Below the pieces are notes generated by a model. That model had not been told where the DNA came from and ran no database searches. It saw nothing but the letters and a program-made list of their open reading frames with translations. Both the position numbers and the translations under genes were made by a program. Positions 21,495 through 57,956 of a stretch of 64,000 nucleotides of DNA are shown piece by piece. Numbering within the stretch: position 1 is the stretch's first letter; the number at the start of each line of letters is the position of its first letter. This stretch comes from Apostichopus japonicus (taxonomy: Eukaryota; Echinodermata; Holothuroidea; Aspidochirotida; Stichopodidae), in contig NC_092582.1 in the NCBI RefSeq assembly GCF_037975245.1, positions 16,828,577-16,892,576 on the forward strand, given 5' to 3'.

Positions 21495-21538
21495 GCCCCC
21501 CTCCCAAATCCCATTTGGCTAGGGATTTGGGAGGGGGC
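21495..21538. repeat. Hairpin, about 17-bp arms
   Basis: GCCCCCCTCCCAAATCCC and GGGATTTGGGAGGGGGC are reverse complements (one extra C) around a 9-nt loop. Confidence 0.85.
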
Positions 21539-21829
21539 ATTAACCCTTCTATCATTTCCATCCTTTCACCTACATTTGCCAGTGTATACGACTTTGTGTG
21601 CGTGTGCAAGGTTTGGCCGTCCCCGTTTCGTCCCTGAAAACCTCTTTGGGGCAATCTCCTTTTGACCTCTACCTTCCTGTGGCTACTCCGCACTGTAAGT
21701 GGTTCTTTATATACTATCATTTCAAAAATATAGAGTAGACGAACTGCTACCTTTAATTTTAACCGTCAGTAACTCTATGCAATGTACACATTAACATGTA
21801 TTTTATCGCTGTATCAATGTCATGCTTTA

Positions 21830-21915
21830 TTGTGAAGTGCTTTGAGGCCACATTTTGATGTACGGCGCTGTATAAGAATATTATTATGATGATTATGATG
21901 ATTATTATGATTATT
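21830..21915 (+). repeat. Retroposon 3' tail (GGCGCTGTATAAG-ATT repeats)
   Basis: GTGCTTTGAGGCC is followed by TACGGCGCTGTATAAGAATA and degenerate (ATT/ATG)n. This is the common 3' end of invertebrate SINE/LINE families. Confidence 0.6.
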
Positions 21916-22637
21916 GTAAATTAGAGTGAATGCATCCACCCGTGCACTACCACAGTCAAAACCTATTTACAACACTTCGCTAATCTGTGATGTGTTTAAA
22001 AAAAAATGTACAGCTAATCAAATCAATGTTGTAGTAAAATAGTACGGAGTTAATATATATATAAATTATTAAAGTTAAGTAGAGAAATCGTTACCATGCA
22101 TGGAATTAACACTTTTTGAACAGAGGCTAAGATAATAACCAATGAATTCATTGTTATGAAACAACAAAATCGTCAAGTTTCATCCCTCCGAGTCTTTTCG
22201 TGTATGGCATAGGAAGCTTTCAGACAAAAATGTGTGTGTGTCTGTGTCGGCGGGGTGGGGGGGGGGGGGAGCGTGTAGAGAAAGGCGGCGGAATTTAGAG
22301 CCCTGAACCCCCGCCCCGCCCCAGGAATAATATCATCGCATGATGTGTTATATATATATATATATTGTGAGTAATGTACTCACCGATGTGATTATACTTC
22401 TGTGTTAAGGACGCATTGATCCGATGGAAATCAGGGCTCCAGATGCCAAATGTCTAATAAAAAATATAGAAAAGAAATCATATAAATATAAAAAAGAGAA
22501 GAGAAAAATATTTTCAGTCCGACCCAAATGGACCCAAACTAAACCGAACGTATAGACCGAAATTGAAGCTGTAACGGGGAAAAGATGTCGCAAAAATGTC
22601 CACTCCTTTCTGCTAAAAAATGTCCGTCGATGATCAT

Positions 22638-22798
<161 letters not shown>

Positions 22799-24327
22799 TT
22801 TGGACAGAACGAAAATTCAATTTAAGCCACTCAGATAAGGCTTCACTTTGTGAAACCTGTTAAATGAGAGTACACAACGTTTGACCACTGAGTATATATA
22901 ACATGGATCAACAACTGAAACAGGAATGATGCTTGCCTGGTTTTCTTTGTTGTAAGGGCTCTGATATATCAGGCCTATCGAATGAGGGTTTTGCCGTCGC
23001 GTCGGCGACAAGACTCGTAACGGGAGATTCTCGTCTTGGGTGATGCCGTTGTCGCCACAAAAATCCGTCAAAGTTGTTGTACGTGGCTTCTTCGACCGCA
23101 GTGTAAACACGTTAGCCATACCCCTAAGTTTAAAATTCCACGAGTATATACTGTTTTGTCTTGTGTTGTGTAGGTTCTCGCAAAAGGAATGCAGTAGGCC
23201 GAACTAGAAAAGAACGTGCATTGGCTTACGTGTTACAATGTATAAGTAACACAAGTGAGTAATTTATTCCATGGTTGAGACTGTTTGTCAACCTAAATAC
23301 GTAACAATATACAGATGCCCATTGTGTCATTTGCACAGCATTTCCAAACAGTGACGTATCAATTACTAAGTTCTATGTCGTCTTGAAACACCGCATAGCA
23401 ACATATACCAACGCGTGATCTTAATAGCGCGCCTATGGTGGGAGCACCTGAGCGCTGAGATATGTTAACAGCGCCGAAGGTACTGTAGATACTTGACTTC
23501 TTACTTTATGTGAAGCCGTATTAGGAACATGTGTTTATGCATAACAGATAAGGTACGTCACAACTGTAAACACACTGGGATATTCCGGTATGATTCGCCA
23601 TCCCTTCCTTCCCTTCATCATTGGATCTCTTCAGAAACTATACGGTTCCCTGTCAGTGAATCCAAACTATATTCTTAGGTGTGTAGACTCGCGCGTAAGC
23701 TGGCCTCATGTTTTTGTGTGTAGGAAATATACTCCATGAAAGTAGAGCCTTCGGCGCTTTAGAAAAACTTTGTGTTTCACTAAAGCACTAAAAACGCGCG
23801 CAAATGCAAATACGATGCTTGTTGAATTACTATATAAATGCGTGATGTTTAATGCAAGCGCACACTGAAGCTTTCTGTGAACATGCGCAGTGTATATGTC
23901 AAACAGTCTGTGGCCTCTCTCTCTCTCTTACTCGGGCTTGATTCATACGTGATTCCCACTTAATGTTACAACTTAAAGACCAGTCAGTTTCAGGCACACA
24001 AGTTATGCCACAAAGGCGAATTTACTGTCTACCCAAAAAGCATGATTGATCCTCACTGTGACAGTTTAATGTCTAATTTAACGCCTTTAAATGTCTGAGG
24101 ACGATTTACAGAGCCAGAAATTTCAGGGAAAGTATTTTTCTGAACAGTTTTAGCAAATAGTTGTCTAGAATTTGGGGTCGATGCTGAACATGGCCGTTAT
24201 GGATTCAGTACTCTTCTAAAATAGCGTTTATTTACGTTATACCTACCTGTATGTTCTCTTCCCCCGTCATTTAACAAATCATCCATTTTGTTCTCTTCTT
24301 GATCAGCTCTTCTCGTAACTCCGCACT

Positions 24328-25413
24328 ATGTGGTGGAAGATCATTATACTCGGGATTTCTGTGGTCTTGGCTTGGCGGATAATGGGCTTTGTCTATTTCA
24401 TGGGTCCTCATCGAACGATACATACACACTGGCCAGGCCCTTGTCGGAATCTGGCCCCAATAAGGTCTGGTGCAGAAGGTATCGCGCTTTCTAGTCAGGG
24501 GTTAGCCTTCATCTCGTCTGGATACAAAATAGCTGACGTCACAGATGAACGGATAAAAAACTCTCTAGCCAGAGTTTTTCTCTTCGACTTTAACAAACCT
24601 GACGGGGACGCCAAAGAGTTAGAGCTTATAGGTGACGTCAGACTGGCGTCACCACATGGTATATCTTTATGGGAAGACAAAGAAGGCATCCAAATCTTCG
24701 TGGTGGATCATCGGTTAATCGAGGATACGATTGAGATATTTCGGTTCGAGCCACCGCTCTCACTAAGGCATACTAGGACAATTCATAATCCTTTATTTGC
24801 TAATCTGAATGACGTCATTGCGACAGGTGACTCGAGCTTTTACGTCACAAATGTAGCGTCTGTGCGTGATGGCCCTTTGCTTACCATCTCATTCCTGCTA
24901 CAGTTATCAACAGGCAGTGTAGTCTATTACGACGGAGTTACAGCCAGACAGGTAGCGGGGAATGGTAAAATCCTAAACGGAATAACGTCCTCATCCGATG
25001 GGAGGTTCATATTCGTCTCGTACATGGTTGATGAAGCTATAGTCGTGTTTCGGAGAGAGGGAGACGGCTCTTTGATGAGAGTCCAAACCATCAGTTTGTC
25101 AGCTATCCCCGACAACCTATTTTATGATCCAGCAACTGGAGATTTGCTAGCAAGCTGTGGTATCCCGATAGGATTCTTCACTATGATCACTGACTATGGT
25201 CATAAAGCGCCCTCACATTTACTTCGTATCAGACCTTTGTCAGGTGAACGACGAGATAACCCCTTTGAAACTTATAATATCGTGGAGCTATTTGCAGATG
25301 ACGGAAACCTACTGTCGGTGTCCTCGAGTGCTGCTTTATTTCAAGACAAGTTGTTACTGGGAAGCGTGCTAGAGAAAGCAGCACTATGCGAGATCAAATA
25401 CGCGAATGACTGA
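24328..25413 (+). CDS. Paraoxonase/arylesterase (PON family)
   Basis: This is an intact 361-aa ORF, close to the usual ~355 aa, in one exon. PONs are six-bladed beta-propeller, calcium-dependent lactonases/esterases. The retained N-terminal hydrophobic segment (residues 4-25) would anchor it to membranes or lipoprotein. Family signatures in order: GLAFISSG (~57-64), SPHGISLW (His dyad position), VVDH (second His), LPNLND-type motif NLNDV (catalytic calcium Asn), NGI (Asn ligand), PDNLFYDPATGDL (Asp-Asn ligands) and a C-terminal ALCEI Cys that pairs with GPCRN near the N terminus. The family's Glu-Asp pair is Glu-Gly here (AEGIA), so one structural-calcium Asp appears lost. TTCTTGATCAG just before the ATG resembles a 3' splice site, so a 5' noncoding exon is possible. 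Vertebrate PON genes have many introns; this one has none in the CDS. Confidence 0.9.
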   Translation: MWWKIIILGISVVLAWRIMGFVYFMGPHRTIHTHWPGPCRNLAPIRSGAEGIALSSQGLAFISSGYKIADVTDERIKNSLARVFLFDFNKPDGDAKELELIGDVRLASPHGISLWEDKEGIQIFVVDHRLIEDTIEIFRFEPPLSLRHTRTIHNPLFANLNDVIATGDSSFYVTNVASVRDGPLLTISFLLQLSTGSVVYYDGVTARQVAGNGKILNGITSSSDGRFIFVSYMVDEAIVVFRREGDGSLMRVQTISLSAIPDNLFYDPATGDLLASCGIPIGFFTMITDYGHKAPSHLLRIRPLSGERRDNPFETYNIVELFADDGNLLSVSSSAALFQDKLLLGSVLEKAALCEIKYAND

Positions 25414-27858
25414 CTGAATAGAAGCGCCACGCTGCTTTATGGCAGGGGTGGGGGAGGGGGTGGGTGGAGGCAAATTGCTTTGGAAGGGGAGGAGGCAGAA
25501 GGTTGGCGTTGCAAGAATCGCTATATAGCAACGCAGAGGTGGATGCATGCTAACTTGCTTTAAGGGTAAAGGGTTGTAGGTGGGTAGGGAAGGGAAGGGC
25601 GGGTAGGTCTATGATTTTATATGGCAGTGATGTATGAAAAAAATTGCTACGAAAGGGGGAGGGGGGGGGGTGTGAGCGGCATGATCCTTTATATGGTAGA
25701 TGTAGACGCGAAATTTCCTTAAAGGGGAGAGAGGAGAGGTGTGGCTATGAGAGGGACGAGAGCCTACAGATTGTTTATGATATAGGAGTGGGCGCTGAAT
25801 TATTCATACAAGTCGCTGTGATAATTGAAACTTGTTTCATAAAGTATAGCTACCATGCATGTGTAGGCAGAGAAGGACAATGGGAAGAGCTGGGGTGAGG
25901 GCTTGAAGGGGGGGGGGGGTGGCGGGTGTCAAGCCATTTCATTGTTTGTAGTACGTATTAACAATTTCAAAGATAAATCGATGATTCACCGTGTCAATAA
26001 TGAACACAAGAGTTAGTGAAATTTGACAGTAACGGATTCATCACCGTTCAACATTTAATTTTTTTAATATTTTTTTTATGAAGATTGTATCGAACAGCGA
26101 TAAATTGCACGTGCACATATATTGGCCGCCTGCAATGAGGTTTTTTGAGTGTTTATGGTGGTTTACTGGCTCCCGCTAGCAACCCTAATAAATTTGCAGG
26201 TATCCTGTTCCTCGCTTAAATAGCTAACTGTGAAATCAATAATGAATAATGTAATTAATAATGTAATAAAGGGAACAATTGAGTGAACACGATCTCCCGA
26301 GTATCAATGTACCAAGCCCTTCCCTCCACTGGATCCTTTTAATAAGGAAACAATGAAAAGAATGCAAGACAATAGAAAACATGATCAATGTTTAGTTTTA
26401 CTATAAATCATAGTCCATGAGTGTATGGTTGACAATCCACAAAAAATATTCGAAAATAACCCTTACATCGCTTGTTCGTCACCTACAAGGAGACAGTTCT
26501 CCAGGGAAAAGACTAAATTCCCGGGGACTTTCTGACACCCACCCCCACCCCCTCCCTACCCTCCCTCACACTTTTTTGAAGCTTACTGTGCCACTGTAAG
26601 AAATTGTACTCAGGCTATATATTATTATATGCATACAAACAGAGACCCATTTGGAGCTGAATCTGTTCCGTGGCTCCGAATCCAGATAGAGTATCGATTT
26701 ATAGCTAAGGTGATGTGGAAAGTTAACAAGGAAACAATTGAAAATCAAAATCGCATTCCGTAAATTTTGAGCACTATTGTGTGGAATAGTTTTGGAGCTA
26801 TAAAGGTGACAAAGCAATGTGTGACTGGATATTTTCAGGCATGTATATGTATATGTATATGAATATGGAATGAATATATTCGTCAAACCGAAACCAGCTG
26901 TTATCTCTTTGTACCTTGGACCCGTTTAACGCTTGTGCTAACTTTAATATCAGTCATATCCTTATATTTTATGTGTGCTTTTGTTGGAGTCTCGTTGCTT
27001 TCGGAAGACAATTAATTTGTTTGTTTGTCAATGACTCCAGAACAGTCAGATATTTACAATAGGACTAGAAGGAAGCCCCTGTATTTTATTTGATAACTTC
27101 GTTCACAGACTACGAATATACAGCATGCAAGAAGGCATAAACTTGGAAAGGAGTGAGATCAACATACTGGAACCTGGTTTATACATACTATCGAATCGAA
27201 TGGATATCGATCGGACGGGCGGAAAGTAACTGAAATCGAAGCCAGTCTTCCTTCTCAAGATATCCCTGCCATGTCCACTCAAGGTAAAGAACTTGTAATG
27301 GGTCGCAACTATAATTTTTGTACCCATGGGCGGGGGGGGGGGGATAGGGTGTTAAGACTTTATGTCATCGATGGGAGTGGTGTAAGGGGACGGGGAAACA
27401 ATTCATGGATCCTTGCCTGGACATATTCGTTGGTGAGGAGGTTAAGGGTGGTGTATAGTTATGAAGGGAGTCTGATGTGGAGCTAACTATCTCCATATAC
27501 GCTGCATTTTTATCATTTCAAGCGCTCAAGAAAAATCTACGATCACTGTGTCTATGAATATAAGATTTTTTAAGGTATAGATTTTCACTTTATGCAAGAT
27601 AACACTAAACCGAGTCTTCGAACTAATGGTACTATTTGTCACTAATAATTCATCATTCTAAAAGCAGAGTAATGAGAAGATCTGAGGTAAGGCAACAATT
27701 ACGTCATAGATTTTGAACAAATCACGACATCGTCTATGCGTGAGAAGAGAATCTATTCTATAGGAATCACGTATCGTAACTTGTGTGGAGAAACCCCAAG
27801 CAATGGGCTGATATATTACGTTTGGTAGCCTATTCATGACTCTTTTTCTCTTGTGCAG
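25414..27858. other. Intergenic, G-rich then unremarkable
   Basis: 25440-25920 is strongly G-rich on the + strand, with repeated GGGGAGG and long G runs that could form quadruplexes. No exon with splice sites was found. The 5' exon of the AMOP gene may lie here but cannot be located. Confidence 0.5.
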
Positions 27859-27862
27859 ACCA

Positions 27863-28393
27863 ATGTGGAAAATGAAGATCTTTCTAACAGCCATTGCCAT
27901 ATTGCTGGCCTGCTGCGCATGTATTCCGGATTTTCTTGCTTCTTTAACGGCCCATTTGGCGCTGAAGACTTTCGGCGGCACACCCAGTACATGGATGGAC
28001 ACACTGCGCCTGGTTTACATTGCAAAACTGCCTGCATGTCCATGTACACTATCACAAGCCGATAAGGACCAACGTTTTATCACGAGTAACTCTTTGATAG
28101 GTTATTTCCACGAGGGGGCAAGTAACTGCTTCCGTGCACCCTCCATATTGTCTCATTCATTATCTGGACAACAGTGTTGCTATGGAGATGATGGACAGTT
28201 GAGAATAGGCATGGAACAAAATGGCGGTACTGCTGACGCCTATTCACCTGATGGTATCACAAATATTCTGAAACATATATGGTACGATGTCTTACCTTGG
28301 GTAGCATTTTGTGACATGGGTAACGCTACAACTTGTAGCACGTACTACAATTACAGACCATCTGACGACTGTTTGGAGTACTACTTGCTTTAA
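27863..28393 (+). CDS. Small secreted AMOP-domain protein (isthmin-type)
   Basis: It encodes 176 aa from the ATG at 27863. The frame is open further up, but CTCTTGTGCAG at 27848-27858 looks like a 3' splice site, so an upstream noncoding exon is likely and the downstream ATG (MWKMK) is preferred. Residues 5-20 are a signal peptide (IFLTAIAILLACCAC). The rest is an AMOP domain: LPACPC, a CFRAPS segment, SGQQCCYGDDGQL, GGTADAYSP, DVLPWVAFC and YRPSDDC, in the order seen in isthmins. AMOP is an extracellular Cys-rich module found in isthmin, MUC4 and SUSD2. Isthmins carry thrombospondin type 1 repeats before it; here the domain stands alone. Function is unknown. Confidence 0.83.
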   Translation: MWKMKIFLTAIAILLACCACIPDFLASLTAHLALKTFGGTPSTWMDTLRLVYIAKLPACPCTLSQADKDQRFITSNSLIGYFHEGASNCFRAPSILSHSLSGQQCCYGDDGQLRIGMEQNGGTADAYSPDGITNILKHIWYDVLPWVAFCDMGNATTCSTYYNYRPSDDCLEYYLL

Positions 28394-30572
28394 CCAAAAA
28401 ACAAACAAAAATGATGTCAAAGGATGATTTTAGGCGGCATTTTAATTTTGATGATGTCATCATTTATGCAGCCGAACCAGAAGAAACACGTTGTGTGTGA
28501 TTATTCCGATTTTCCTGATAATTATTCAGCTATAAAATGTTTCTAATGCTCTTTTAATGGTACAGGGATCACGACGTCAGCTCCTTCTCGTTCCCGGCCT
28601 CATTGTTTATGATAAATCTTTTCTTTTATATAGTCTAATTAGTCAATCGTGAATGTTTTAGTTTTTCCTTTAAATTCGTGTAAAGGAAGACCATTGTTGG
28701 ATTACACCCAGTACTATTTATTTTTAACAGAATTTAAACGGTTAACACTTTATTTGAGACTATTGTCTTTTAATCTTTTTTTCTGTGTTTTTTTTTTTAG
28801 TGTGTGTCAGTCTACGTTGCCACAGAGCAGCGGATTTGTTGGTCAGTGTGTTTTATATATAAACGAAGATTAGTATCGGATGTGTAATGGTTCATTTTCA
28901 AAACAAACATAAACAAAAACAAACCTTAAAAGTGATGTAGCAATACAACCTGAATTCTCAGAGCATTCAGAGCAACAGTCTACAACCGATCATAATCTGT
29001 CTTTGCGCCTTAACTCTTTATTAAAAGTCTTTGAAAATGTTGCCGAATATCTCGTTGAAAGACACACGTTCTAGCGAAAGGAGTGACCCTTGTTGCATGC
29101 TATCACGGCAATCATCACCGGTAACATAACAGAGGATTATTGGAAGATAAGAAGAAAATGTTCCAAGAAAGACGCAAGAAAAATGCGCATTGTTCCCTTT
29201 TGTTTAGGAGGGGGGGGGGGGGGTATACTGTTATTTGTTTTGCGTTGTTTATTTGCGTGCGGACGCCCACACTCACATATACAAGTTGGTTGAAGCAAAC
29301 ACTGTATATATATGGCCAATACTATCATAAGACGTTACTTGTACATCCTTTTGAATGTCATGCATATATAGTTAGGATCCCATCCTACCGAGATGTTATA
29401 TATGAGACTAAACATTAATAAATCAGTCAATCAACACGAACATTTTCGATATATTAATATTTCGATCATACATGATTTTAACATGTCGACTCTCAATCTC
29501 ATAAAAAGCGACGAAGATGGATGTGTCGACTATCTTTCAATTTTTTGGGATAATGTTAACCACGTGATCTATTTCAACATAGATATATTCCGTACACATT
29601 TGAAGGGGAGGGGTGGGGTGGGGGTGGTAGGAGTGTATATTGATGGATTTGCAGGGGTAATATCACAACTAAAGTAGCCTGTATAGGAAGGGAGTGACTA
29701 TCTTCACTGTCGATGACTCGATGTCTGTGGAATGCAGATTCTACTATTTGGAGAGCTCGTTGATGATGGCTTAGTAAACTCTTCAGGCAATGCATCTCTT
29801 AAGGATGAGATTCCGCCTCAAGTTCTGCATGTGCACGGGGAAGGGAGGTGAACTTATTGAGGTCTATTCTTTAAGTTTGGTTATACCATGGTAAGTTTAG
29901 TAAAAAGGCATGCATCTGATCACGTACCACTGGCACACTATACGTATATCGATGTATACCAGTTTGTCTGCGTTATACATAATGTTTGCTTATCTATTCC
30001 TCATCTCTTGTGGAACTTGCATTTACCATTTTCAAGTGTTCACAAATACAGTATTCAAATTGAGTTAGATGTTATTAAGCAAACATTGATGTTACAAAGG
30101 GCATTCGAGTTTATCTCACACAGAAATACCATTTCCTGATAAGGCTGATAGCACGCATACATCAATGTGTGTATTACATACATTTCCACCAGACATAGGT
30201 TCAATGCAATTAGTCAATAGTCTAAGAGGCTGTTCGCCGTCTACACAAGTATCTATATTCTCTCAGGGTTAAAGATTGTGGGACGATATGAAGGAGGGGG
30301 TAGAGCGAGAGAGAGAGAGGGGGGGGAGTTTTATTAATTTACTGTACTACTGATCGACGGAGGTAAAATCAGCTTATGCATGTTAGACTCGACAAGGAGA
30401 GGGATACATAGTGCATGAATGGGAAGGGCGGGAAGGAAGGGGGGGGGGTTGTCTCTACATAGTTTAACCATTAAATTAACTTTGGCAATTAGTTATGTGA
30501 CGATCCAAACAGACTATATTTACCGATTATTTCATATGCTATATATGAAATTATGCTGTATATATATACATA

Positions 30573-30574
<2 letters not shown>

Positions 30575-30615
<41 letters not shown>

Positions 30616-30651
30616 GTATATATATATATGTGTGTATATGTATATATATAT
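30575..30651. repeat. (TA)n/(TATG)n microsatellite
   Basis: An AT array interrupted by GTATATGTA and GTGTG units. Confidence 0.95.
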
Positions 30652-31444
30652 CTATTAAAGTGTGTGCGGTTGTAAAGGTAGGTGTACCCACCCCTCCACC
30701 CCTGGATTCACGCCTGGAGAATAAACAGAAGCAACAGATAGATGCAAGTTTGTGATAATCGTAAACTGGTCGTTATTATTCCTGAAATGATTAATTAGTT
30801 GATTTTATGACACGTCACATGTCTACATGTTACAAAAAAATCCAATTAGTTATAGAATATAAAGTACCGCATGTCAGTATTTGAATACATGATTACAATA
30901 TATGTGGCACAACATTACAGTCTCGGAATTCAAGAAATTAGAAGTGAAATAAAATGTTTTATTTTCATCACAAGTTGTGGCACGTCCGAAAGAGTGAGGC
31001 TGGTTACGAAGAAGAATTGAGCATGTAAAATAAGGGGGGAGAGGAGAGGAAGTGGGAGAGGAGAGGAGGAGCTTTGAGTGACGAAATTAGCATTTAAGAG
31101 AGGGGCGGGGCGGTTAGTGAAGAAAAAACATACCAACAAAAAGAATGGACTTATATAATACCTCAGAAAATAGAAACATGGGCAAAACAAAACAGCAGCG
31201 TAGAATGAATAAGTTGCATAATTAACGCCCATCAAAAGATATTATGCGTGACAAGATGTCTGATGTATTAATATTGGGTTAATGAAAGGAAATTATGAAC
31301 TCACACAAGCTGAGACACTAAAGTGTGATACTTAGATTACCATGCTCATATCTAGAAACTAATGTGTTTGTGTGCAAGCACATGTATTAAAATATGCAAC
31401 CACGTAAACGTGAATGCTAACGGCTAAAAATAGTCTAATTTCCT

Positions 31445-31985
31445 CACAAGGCTGTGCATTGAAACCCATCAGTATATGCGTCATGATCGGAACAAGCAAT
31501 GTGGAAGAACGTTAGGAATAAGAGTATAGGCTGTTTATTGAACAACCCATCAGTATGTGCCTCATGATGGAACAACAATGTAGAAATAACGTTAGGATCA
31601 AGAGTATAGGCTGTGCATTGACTAACCCATCAGTATATGCGTCATGATCGGAACAAGCAATGTAGAAAGAACGTTAGGAATACGAGTATAGGCTGTGCAT
31701 TGAACAACCCATCAGTACGTGCCTCATGATGGAACAAGCAATGTAGAAAGAACGTTAGGATCAAGATAAAAGGCTGTGCATTGAACAACCCATCAGTATA
31801 TGCCTCGTGATGGAACAAGCAATGTAGAAAGAACGTTAGGATCAAGAGTATAGGCTGTGCATTGAACAACCCATCAGTATATGCCTCATGATGGAACAAG
31901 CAATGTAGAAAGAACGTTAGGATCAAGAGTATAGGCTGTGGATTGAACAACAACACATCAATATATGCCTCATGATGGAACAAGC
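31445..31985. repeat. Satellite: about seven copies of an 81-82-bp unit
   Basis: The landmark CCCATCAGTATATG recurs at about 31464, 31545, 31626, 31708, 31789 and 31870, with a mutated copy near 31952. Units share GGCTGTGCATTGAACAA, CTCATGATGGAACAAGCAA and GAACGTTAGGA. On the minus strand the unit is largely open as a 27-residue repeat, which I judge a by-product of the 81-bp length. Confidence 0.92.
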
Positions 31986-33180
31986 AGGCATTGCACTTTT
32001 ATCGCTAAATAATGTCAAGTTTTTTCGTCACTAGTTGTGACACGTCAAGAAAAGAATATTAATTGGTAGTGATATTAAATGTAAGTAAATATCGGCAATG
32101 TATACAGTCATCTTATCAAGTATGAAATAGTAAAAGCATGTGGCGTAGCAACAGGACCCGGTGCAGCAAACGGCAATAGGCCACAAAGGCGAGTCCACAT
32201 TCAATGAATGTAAAAAATGTTTATTTTTAATTTCCTTTTATTTGGCACCTGTATATAGACGCCATGAGGACCCAAGCCCGGTGCGGTCGCACGGGCCTAG
32301 CTACGCCGCTGCACATGTTAATATGATTTTTTCATCACGATAAGATGTGACACGTCCAAGACATATATATGAATATCGTCGTAAATTTTGTTAACAAATG
32401 TTGAAATGCTAAAAGCTAACATTACATTATATCAATGAAAGTAGCATTCATAGCAATGTATTTATAAAACACTGAAACTTCGTAACTGGGAGGACCATAC
32501 GTCCTACACATGCATGTTTCGTTTGTTCCATGCCGTGTGACAGAATATATGAAAATACTACAAAGTCAGCGTCCATATAACTGGCTAAGCTAAGCTATGT
32601 GTTTATGCATTCTGAGTACAACAGTATAGTTACAACTAAATGTTTATTTTTCCCCCTGTTTTAAGGAAAGAGAATTCACCCGAAATCAACGCAAAACGTT
32701 AGCTATAATTGTAGCCCTTACTTCTTGTAAGATAAGGGAATGAAGATAACGTAGAAACTAGGAATTGTGGGAGAGTGAATGCAGTTTCATTACTGCTTCC
32801 AGTCCCAAATATATGGAGGGAGAAGAGATAGACGGGGCGGGGCGGTAAAAGATACACTTCGCATTTCAAAATTGGTTCTTTTCTGTTATCTGCTATTAAA
32901 CTTTGCCACAAAGGTAGCAGACGTTTGATTTATGAGAAAGACCACATGTTTTAATGTTACAAATTTGGCTCTTTCCTCAGTACTTTCATTCAAAATGGTT
33001 TCCCTGTTGTCAACAAGTAGTGCACTTAGACTTTTCCACAAAGGTAGCATACGCTTCATTTATGAGACAAAGCATATTCTTAAACGCAGCCCCCCCCCCC
33101 CCAAATGGAAAGCAAAATACTAGTTTCATAACAAACGGGGGCACTTGTAAGATATGAGAATTTGGACCCTTCAAGTGGTT

Positions 33181-33186
33181 TTTATT
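33181..33186 (-). promoter_or_regulatory. Poly(A) signal of the mosaic WFIKKN-like gene
   Basis: AATAAA on the minus strand, about 254 nt after the stop codon. Confidence 0.5.
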
Positions 33187-33439
33187 TACAGGACGTCCTT
33201 TAAATTTAATGAAAATGGGGAATTATCTGATTTTCACAAATGTGGGAAGATTTTTCGAGGACTTGCATTCGTTTCCTGCATTTCCCCAGGCTACGTTATT
33301 CTTAATGAAATCACATAACTGTAACAGATTCATAACAGATACTATCAATTAAGTTCACTAGTTCTGCCTCCTTACTATTAACTGATTTTTGTGTGGATTA
33401 CAGAAGATCCACATGTTCCTTTGTGGCCACCGGTGACAT

Positions 33440-57956
<24,517 letters not shown>

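Larger units (their letters stand above)
28394..33439. other. Intergenic region with simple and satellite repeats
   Basis: No supported exon was found. It includes G runs (29209-29222), a TATA/TATG microsatellite near 30575-30651 and the 81-bp satellite at 31445-31985. An imperfect inverted-repeat pair around 32127 and 32320 (ATGTGGCGTAGC and GCTACGCCGCTGCACAT) has no target duplication that I could find. Confidence 0.55.

Noticed and set aside
22817-23119. 100-aa minus-strand ORF beginning MANVFTLRSKK
   Set aside because: Composition is gene-like, but there is no recognised domain, no clear donor site and the ORF ends next to the (AT)n array. Kept out as unsupported.
31445-31985. CRISPR-like regular repeats
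   Set aside because: Whole 81-bp units repeat with no unique spacers, in an animal genome. It is a satellite.
32127-32320. Further hAT-like element
   Set aside because: Inverted GCGTAGC/GCTACGC ends are present, but no matching 8-bp duplication was found.
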